NCBI GenBank assembly: GCA_009926645.1
Contig: RFOO01000026.1
Span: 1 to 9,012 of the forward strand
Direction: 5' to 3'
Source of the DNA: a bacterium
GTDB lineage: Bacteria > Verrucomicrobiota > Verrucomicrobiia > Opitutales > UBA953
DNA: 9,012 nucleotides
Every line of letters begins with the position of its first letter. Position 1 is the first letter of the stretch. Made by a program: the position numbers and the translations under genes. The notes under the pieces are model-generated. The model saw only the letters and a program-made list of their open reading frames with translations, was not told the origin of the DNA and did no database searches. Below are positions 5,161-9,012 of the stretch, piece after piece.

Positions 5161-6126
5161 ATGATGAGCCGACGCATCAAACCCCCCGCCCTAAGTCGCG
5201 ACCTTTCCCGTCGTTACGATAAGAGCTTCAAGGCTGACGATGCCTATCGCGCCACTCTGCCAGATATGCAAAATAAGGATGCTTCGCAAATTCATGGTGC
5301 GAATGTGCCCATTCAGCATGTCGGGATTTCGGGTTTTCGTTTGCCGATGTTGGTTAACTCGCGCGACGGCAAGCCTGTGCCCTTAGAGTGTACAATCACG
5401 GGATCCGTTTCCCTCGCAGCCGATCGCAAGGGGATTAATATGTCCCGTATTATGCGCACCTTTTACGAATTTAAGGATCGGGTGTTATCGCATGAGTTGC
5501 TCGAGGAGATTTTACTTCGCTATAAAAAAGATCTCGAATGCAGTCGGGCCCGTATTCTCGTTGAAATGCGCTATCCGCTATTGCGTCCCTCGTTGCGTTC
5601 AGGTCTAGAGGGATGGCAGTATTATCGCGTTATTCTCGAGGGTACAATTGATGACCTGGATCGTCTTCGTCGCTATGTTCATTTCGATTTCGTTTATTCC
5701 TCGGCCTGTCCTTGTTCGGCGGAACTGACCGAGCACGCTCGCGAGGAGCGTGATGTCTACGGCATCCCTCACTCTCAACGTTCGAAGGCACGAGTAGTAG
5801 CCGAGGTTTCTCCTGGTAAATCTCTCTTTGTTGAAGACATGCAGGAGTTGTGTTTGGCGGCTCTGCAAACGGAAACTCAAGTGATGGTGAAGCGCGAAGA
5901 TGAACAAGCTTTTGCTGAACTGAATGGAGCCTATTCCAAGTTCGTCGAAGATGCCGCCCGCCTTGTTTATGAACAGTTTGATCGCGATTTGCGCATCCGC
6001 GATTTCGTCATCGCCTGTTCCCATTTGGAGTCCTTACACTCACACGATGCCGTCTCGGTTATCAACAAGGGATTACCCGGTGGGCTTTCGGCTGATTTTG
6101 CCCAATTTAGAGACCTGATTTGCTAA
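5161..6126 (+). CDS. folE2: GTP cyclohydrolase IB (GTP to 7,8-dihydroneopterin triphosphate)
   Basis: This 321-residue protein matches the FolE2/type IB GTP cyclohydrolase family in sequence and length. The enzyme makes dihydroneopterin triphosphate, the first step of folate synthesis, and also feeds queuosine precursor synthesis. Landmarks are LPDMQN (33-38), IQHVGI (51-56), SLAADRKGINMSR (84-96), SSACPCSAEL (180-189) with the conserved catalytic cysteine region, GIPHSQRS (201-208), KREDEQAFAELNG (244-256) and the C-terminal SHLESLHSHDAV (287-298). The latter His/Glu motifs carry metal and substrate ligands in the family. The frame is open further upstream through tRNA-Thr, but family members start near here, so ATG 5161 is chosen; ATG 5164 directly follows and is equally possible. 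There is no Shine-Dalgarno sequence. No terminator is visible between it and either flanking tRNA. FolE2 is often a metal-flexible alternative to FolE and under Zur control in some bacteria, but I see no Zur-like site here. Confidence 0.95.
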   Translation: MMSRRIKPPALSRDLSRRYDKSFKADDAYRATLPDMQNKDASQIHGANVPIQHVGISGFRLPMLVNSRDGKPVPLECTITGSVSLAADRKGINMSRIMRTFYEFKDRVLSHELLEEILLRYKKDLECSRARILVEMRYPLLRPSLRSGLEGWQYYRVILEGTIDDLDRLRRYVHFDFVYSSACPCSAELTEHAREERDVYGIPHSQRSKARVVAEVSPGKSLFVEDMQELCLAALQTETQVMVKREDEQAFAELNGAYSKFVEDAARLVYEQFDRDLRIRDFVIACSHLESLHSHDAVSVINKGLPGGLSADFAQFRDLIC

Positions 6127-6176
6127 CTCTCTGTCGGCTTGCCCACTCCCTGGGAGCCGTCTAGGTTTTCCAGAAC

Positions 6177-6254
6177 GAGGGGGTAGCTCAGTTGGATTAG
6201 AGCAGCAGCCTTCTAAGCTGCGGGTCGAGGGTTCGAGTCCCTCCCTCCTCGCCA
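6177..6254 (+). tRNA. tRNA-Arg, anticodon TCT
   Basis: The cloverleaf has acceptor GAGGGGG (6177-6183) pairing with CCTCCTC (6244-6250) with one G-U pair. The D stem is GCTC/GAGC. The anticodon stem GCAGC/GCTGC (6205-6209 and 6217-6221) encloses loop CTTCTAA, with the anticodon TCT at 6212-6214. The T stem is GAGGG/CCCTC, the discriminator G6251, and CCA is encoded at 6252-6254. It reads AGA. It lies 50 bases after folE2, and a short CTCC/GGAG dyad in that gap lacks a T-run. Confidence 0.96.
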
Positions 6255-6314
6255 TTTTAGATAAAAATTTTAAGACGACTTGCTCGAATTCCGATAAACT
6301 CCTAGAGAGTTGTT

Positions 6315-7196
6315 ATGCAAATACACGTAGCTCGGAATTCCACTCCTTTGGGTGTCTACAGTCAGGACGAGGTGGTTGATGCCTTAAACAATGGCCAACT
6401 ATTGCTGACGGATTTGGCTTGGCGTGAGGGTATGTCAACCTGGGTTCCGCTCGCTGACTGGTCAGAATTTAAGTCCGTCATCACTGCTTCGCCGTTTATC
6501 TCTTCCGCCTCAGGATTGGATGCAGCAGGCACTACCGTTCCTTGGGAAAAAACCAAATCTCTCGGAATGTTTTGGGCGACAATTAAAGGAGCGATTGTGG
6601 ATCCCAAGCAAACTTTCGCCGCTGGGAGATTTAAATTCTCCGATTACATTCTTTTTTCCTATCTCGGAGTTTTGTTCTATCTTCCTTTTGCCCTTTATGG
6701 TCAGTGGCAAAGCCCTCACCTCAATCAGCAGATTGCTGACTTACTAAGGAGTTTTAATAATCCAGCCCTCGATTCGGCGATACAAGGTTTACTGGAATCA
6801 GCAGAGCAACCCGTTTATTACGGCATCGTTGGCTTTTTGTGCTTAGCTGTGATTTATCCATTTATTTTAGCCGCAGGTGGGTTCTTGCAATGGTTGGGGC
6901 TTAAAATTTTGCGGCAAAAAGTCTCCATCGAGCAATCGATGGTTTCTTCCATTGTTGGAGTTGCGGTTGCCAATCTTTGCTTTGCTCCCTTTGTGCTAAC
7001 GATGAGTGTCGCATGGCTTTATCTTGCACTCGTTGTTTTGCTTTGGATACCTCTTTTAATTCTTCAGTGTCGTGCTTCGGCTGCGGTGATAAAAGTTAGT
7101 CCGGGAATTTTGTTTTCTTCTTGGATAATTCTCGGCCTAATTTTCTGTCTGTGCTGCTGCTGTTTTATTGGATCACTCGGCTTTCTTTTTCGTTAA
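6315..7196 (+). CDS. GYF_2-domain membrane protein with Yip1-like C-terminal region
   Basis: This is a 293-residue protein. Residues 1-52 form a GYF_2 domain (DUF4339 type): a short strand, PLGVYSQDEVVDALNNG, and the hallmark WREGMSTWVPL at 36-46. In other proteins this domain is thought to mediate protein binding and lies on the cytoplasmic side. A linker follows (53-75), then PWEKTKSLG and a motif near 86-101 (FWATIKGAIVDPKQTF) that commonly opens Yip1-like membrane regions. About five hydrophobic segments follow (roughly 111-129, 168-192, 209-230, 231-251 and 268-292). The last contains CLCCCC (278-283), an unusual cysteine run. The ATG at 6315 has a weak purine-rich AGAGAG upstream. The next gene starts 12 bases after its stop codon in the same frame, so the two are probably co-transcribed. 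The molecular function is unknown. Confidence 0.8.
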   Translation: MQIHVARNSTPLGVYSQDEVVDALNNGQLLLTDLAWREGMSTWVPLADWSEFKSVITASPFISSASGLDAAGTTVPWEKTKSLGMFWATIKGAIVDPKQTFAAGRFKFSDYILFSYLGVLFYLPFALYGQWQSPHLNQQIADLLRSFNNPALDSAIQGLLESAEQPVYYGIVGFLCLAVIYPFILAAGGFLQWLGLKILRQKVSIEQSMVSSIVGVAVANLCFAPFVLTMSVAWLYLALVVLLWIPLLILQCRASAAVIKVSPGILFSSWIILGLIFCLCCCCFIGSLGFLFR

Positions 7197-7208
7197 TTTC
7201 CCCCACCG

Positions 7209-7631
7209 TTGATCAAGTTTGTTCGCAGACCTGCTTATCCTGGTGAATTTAACCATGAGTTCATTTGGCCCCTGTTTTTTGTTGGGGGAGTTATTTTTGC
7301 GACAGGTTTTTTTGCCTTCGGCGGGGAAACGCCCGACTGCCTTTTTCACCATTTAACAGGTTTGCCCTGTTTAGGCTGTGGAGGGACGCGTTGTGCGCGA
7401 AGCCTTGTCCAGGGTCATTTCTGGCAAGCATTCAAAATGCATCCGGGCTTTTTCCTTTTTTGTCTGCTGGCGTGTTTATGGACTATTTATTCAATCTTTT
7501 TTTGGCTAGGACGTGATACTAGACGGCTGCGATTTTATATCGTCGAGCGTTATCGGCAGCTTTGGTTAATTCTAGGCTTATTTAGTATAGCCCTGCATTG
7601 GGCTTGGCAGTGTTATTACCTTACTCGTTGA
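7209..7631 (+). CDS. DUF2752 family membrane protein
   Basis: This 140-residue protein has three hydrophobic segments (about 18-36, 79-100 and 117-135). Between the first two sits the family signature C-x2-CG-x-TR, here LPCLGCGGTRCARSL (52-66), followed by GHFWQAFKMHPGF (69-81), equivalent to the usual 'G(D/N)..xA...NP'. The paired cysteines suggest metal binding or redox activity, but the family's role is not known to me. The start is taken as TTG 7209 because no in-frame ATG or GTG occurs before the first membrane segment, and the ATG at 7255 is in another frame. No Shine-Dalgarno sequence is visible. The gene sits 12 bases after the GYF_2-Yip1 gene and its stop codon is 1 base before the nuclease ATG, so the three genes look like one transcript with coupled translation. 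Confidence 0.85.
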   Translation: MIKFVRRPAYPGEFNHEFIWPLFFVGGVIFATGFFAFGGETPDCLFHHLTGLPCLGCGGTRCARSLVQGHFWQAFKMHPGFFLFCLLACLWTIYSIFFWLGRDTRRLRFYIVERYRQLWLILGLFSIALHWAWQCYYLTR

Positions 7632-7632
7632 G

Positions 7633-8577
7633 ATGCGTTTTCTTATCAAAGTTCTCAGTTGGTTTTTGCTCGGCATCGCTCTTTCTTTAGTAGCGCTTTT
7701 GGCTATTTACTGGTTAGTTGAGCGCCCGCAGAAAATCGCCATCGAGCAGCAGGCGCTGAATGTCATCGACCAGGTGCGAGAAGATGGTACCACGCCAGAT
7801 AAAGTCATCGCGGCTCTCGATCGTTTCGCAGATAAAACAGAGGTCATCAAAGGTGATATTGTTCCTGCTCCACTTCCCGCAGTGAATGCTGTTGCCCCTT
7901 ACGGTGAGCCCACGGACCACTTTGGTTTAAAGCATTTAGTGAACCGAGGTTATTCGGTTGGCTACGATGATCGTTTGCCCTCTCCGCGTTGGTCTTCCTA
8001 TCGCGTGTTTCCTCATCAAGGTGGGCGATTGCCCCGTCCGCCTACTTTTTATGTGGATGAGCGCACAGAGGCGTGCGTGAGTACTGCTGAGTATACTCGG
8101 TCTGGCTATGATCGGGGACATCTAGCTCCGAACTATGCGATTTCGGTTTGTTATGGAGCCGAGGCTCAGAAAGAAACTTTTCTACTCTCCAATATTGTTC
8201 CGCAGTTACATGCCTTAAACGCGGGACTTTGGAAAGACATCGAAGCCCGCATCATCCATCGTTATGTTGAACGCTATGGTGAAGTCTGGGTGCAGGTTGG
8301 GCCTATTTATTCCCAGAACCCTTCCCCTAAAATGGGACGTATTCCTGTACCAGATGCTTTCTGGATGGTGATATCCGAATACGAACATCAGCAGAATGGA
8401 ATTCGGGCCATTGCCTTTTTAGTTCCCCATGAAGAAAAGTGGCGAGATCGTGAACTCACGCGTTACGTCGTTAGTATTCGTAAAATTGAGTCACTTACCG
8501 GACTCGATTTTTTCCCTCAACTTCCCGTCGCGACGCAGAATCAATTAGAGCTAAATCCTGCGCCACGTGCGTGGTGA
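7633..8577 (+). CDS. Membrane-anchored DNA/RNA non-specific endonuclease (NUC family)
   Basis: This is a 314-residue protein with one N-terminal membrane segment (about 5-28, a positive N-terminus then a hydrophobic run), which should place the enzyme outside the cytoplasm. A helical spacer of about 60 residues follows. The beta-beta-alpha metal nuclease domain spans about 90-300. The catalytic motif is DRGHLAP (160-166) with H163 as general base. Downstream, LSNIVPQ (185-191), N196 and E204 match the Serratia nuclease order; the N-to-E spacing of eight residues is the same as N119-E127 there. NUC enzymes cut DNA and RNA without sequence preference and need a divalent metal. Possible roles are nucleic-acid scavenging, degradation of incoming DNA, or processing during uptake; the sequence cannot decide. 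No separate inhibitor gene is seen, and export may make one unnecessary. The ATG is 1 base after the DUF2752 stop codon. The last 27 bases overlap the convergent prmB gene. Confidence 0.92.
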   Translation: MRFLIKVLSWFLLGIALSLVALLAIYWLVERPQKIAIEQQALNVIDQVREDGTTPDKVIAALDRFADKTEVIKGDIVPAPLPAVNAVAPYGEPTDHFGLKHLVNRGYSVGYDDRLPSPRWSSYRVFPHQGGRLPRPPTFYVDERTEACVSTAEYTRSGYDRGHLAPNYAISVCYGAEAQKETFLLSNIVPQLHALNAGLWKDIEARIIHRYVERYGEVWVQVGPIYSQNPSPKMGRIPVPDAFWMVISEYEHQQNGIRAIAFLVPHEEKWRDRELTRYVVSIRKIESLTGLDFFPQLPVATQNQLELNPAPRAW

Positions 8578-9012
8578 AACTTTTCGGGCTTTCTGCAAAT
8601 CACTGGCTTGGATGAGTACTACGCAATCCATTCCGTCAGCAGTGCTGAGCCAAAGCATCGGGAGTTTAGGCCACGCTTTTTCCATTTTTTTCCTCAGTCC
8701 TCCAACCTCGATAACTAAAATCCCTTGGGGTTGTAGAAGAGAAGTGACTTGAGTTAAGAGTTTGCGAATGACATCGAGTCCATCTTTGCCAGAGACAAGT
8801 GATTGTTTTGGTTCTTTTTTAAACTCTGCTGGAAGCCGTCGGTAAATCCCCTCTGGTTCATAAGGTGGGTTACTGATAATCAGATCATAACGAGGTCCAC
8901 CTTTAAGGGCGGTCATGGTGTCGGTATGATGAAGTTTAATTCTTTTCTGAAGTCTGTGCTTAGCGACGTTGATTTGTGCGACCGCTAGGGCGTCGCGAGA
9001 CAAATCGGTCGC
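8551..9012 (-). CDS. prmB: C-terminal part of ribosomal protein L3 glutamine N5-methyltransferase (partial)
   Basis: 154 codons up to the window edge are visible (including the stop), and the 5' end of the gene lies outside. The frame reads ATDLSRDALAVAQINV at the edge, the S-adenosylmethionine-binding 'VDxS..AL.VA..N' strand of class I methyltransferases, so the TTG at 9001-9003 is an internal leucine and not a start. ISNPPY carries the NPPY motif of glutamine/adenine N-methyltransferases. The following segment, LPAEFKKEP and SGKDGLDVIRKLL, and the C-terminal WP-x-LP-x-LWL region match PrmB (YfcB) better than the release-factor enzyme PrmC, because PrmB has 'LP.EY..EP' and a 'P..P..WL' element near the end. 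PrmB methylates a glutamine of ribosomal protein uL3. The 3' end overlaps the nuclease gene by 27 bases. Confidence 0.85.
   Translation of the reverse strand, partial: ATDLSRDALAVAQINVAKHRLQKRIKLHHTDTMTALKGGPRYDLIISNPPYEPEGIYRRLPAEFKKEPKQSLVSGKDGLDVIRKLLTQVTSLLQPQGILVIEVGGLRKKMEKAWPKLPMLWLSTADGMDCVVLIQASDLQKARKVSPRTWRRI

Noticed and set aside
5605..6024. 139-codon minus-strand open frame inside folE2
   Set aside because: It is fully antisense to a well-conserved enzyme gene, has no family features, and has no ribosome site.
6132..6175. CTCC/GGAG dyad between folE2 and tRNA-Arg as a terminator
   Set aside because: The stem is very short and is not followed by a T-tract.
6073..6255. Minus-strand open frame over tRNA-Arg
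   Set aside because: It is the antisense reading of the tRNA and the folE2 3' end, a common annotation artefact with no ribosome site.
7197..7208. GYF_2-Yip1 and DUF2752 as one gene split by a stop codon
   Set aside because: They share a reading frame across TAA, but each has complete domain boundaries and they are separate families, so two genes are more likely.
8562..8585. Possible terminator at the end of the nuclease gene (CCAC/GTGG hairpin)
   Set aside because: The stem is only 4-5 bp and is followed by GAAACTTTTC, not a T-run. It also lies inside prmB coding sequence.

Overview
The window suggests a Gram-negative bacterium of moderate GC content, most probably from the Verrucomicrobiota or a near neighbour. 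This placement is an inference. It rests on the secretin C-terminus at the left edge, the GYF_2/Yip1 and DUF2752 membrane proteins, and starts with weak or absent Shine-Dalgarno sequences. No rRNA or marker gene is present to confirm it. I see no insertion sequence, CRISPR array, prophage gene or clear sign of recent transfer, and no gene-free stretch longer than about 110 bases.

Layout. (1) Bases 1-228 are the 3' end of a secretin-like gene, closed by a strong terminator. (2) Bases 319-1263 (+) encode a stand-alone 5'-3' exonuclease/flap endonuclease whose last five residues look like a beta-clamp-binding peptide. (3) Bases 1315-4920 are a four-gene minus-strand operon. In transcription order it holds an N-acetylhexosamine-kinase-like phosphotransferase, a CvpA-like membrane protein with an STI1-like helical tail, and two hypothetical proteins, one exported and one apparently not. 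It ends at a hairpin terminator shared with the convergent exonuclease gene. (4) Bases 5029-6254 (+) carry tRNA-Thr(CGT), folE2 (GTP cyclohydrolase IB) and tRNA-Arg(TCT), with no obvious terminator between them. (5) Bases 6315-8577 (+) hold three closely packed genes: a GYF_2-Yip1 membrane protein, a DUF2752 membrane protein and a membrane-anchored DNA/RNA non-specific endonuclease. (6) Bases 8551-9012 (-) are the C-terminal part of a PrmB-type protein glutamine methyltransferase, cut by the window edge. Its 3' end overlaps the nuclease gene by 27 bases.

The most interesting signal is in the minus-strand operon. The two hypothetical proteins are each built of two copies of one approximately 100-residue helical repeat, so four diverged copies lie in a row in two genes, and I do not recognise the repeat as any named domain. 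The second point is the C-terminal clamp peptide on the exonuclease, which would parallel the PCNA-binding tail of eukaryotic FEN1. The third is the GYF_2-Yip1/DUF2752/nuclease envelope cluster, whose joint function I cannot name.
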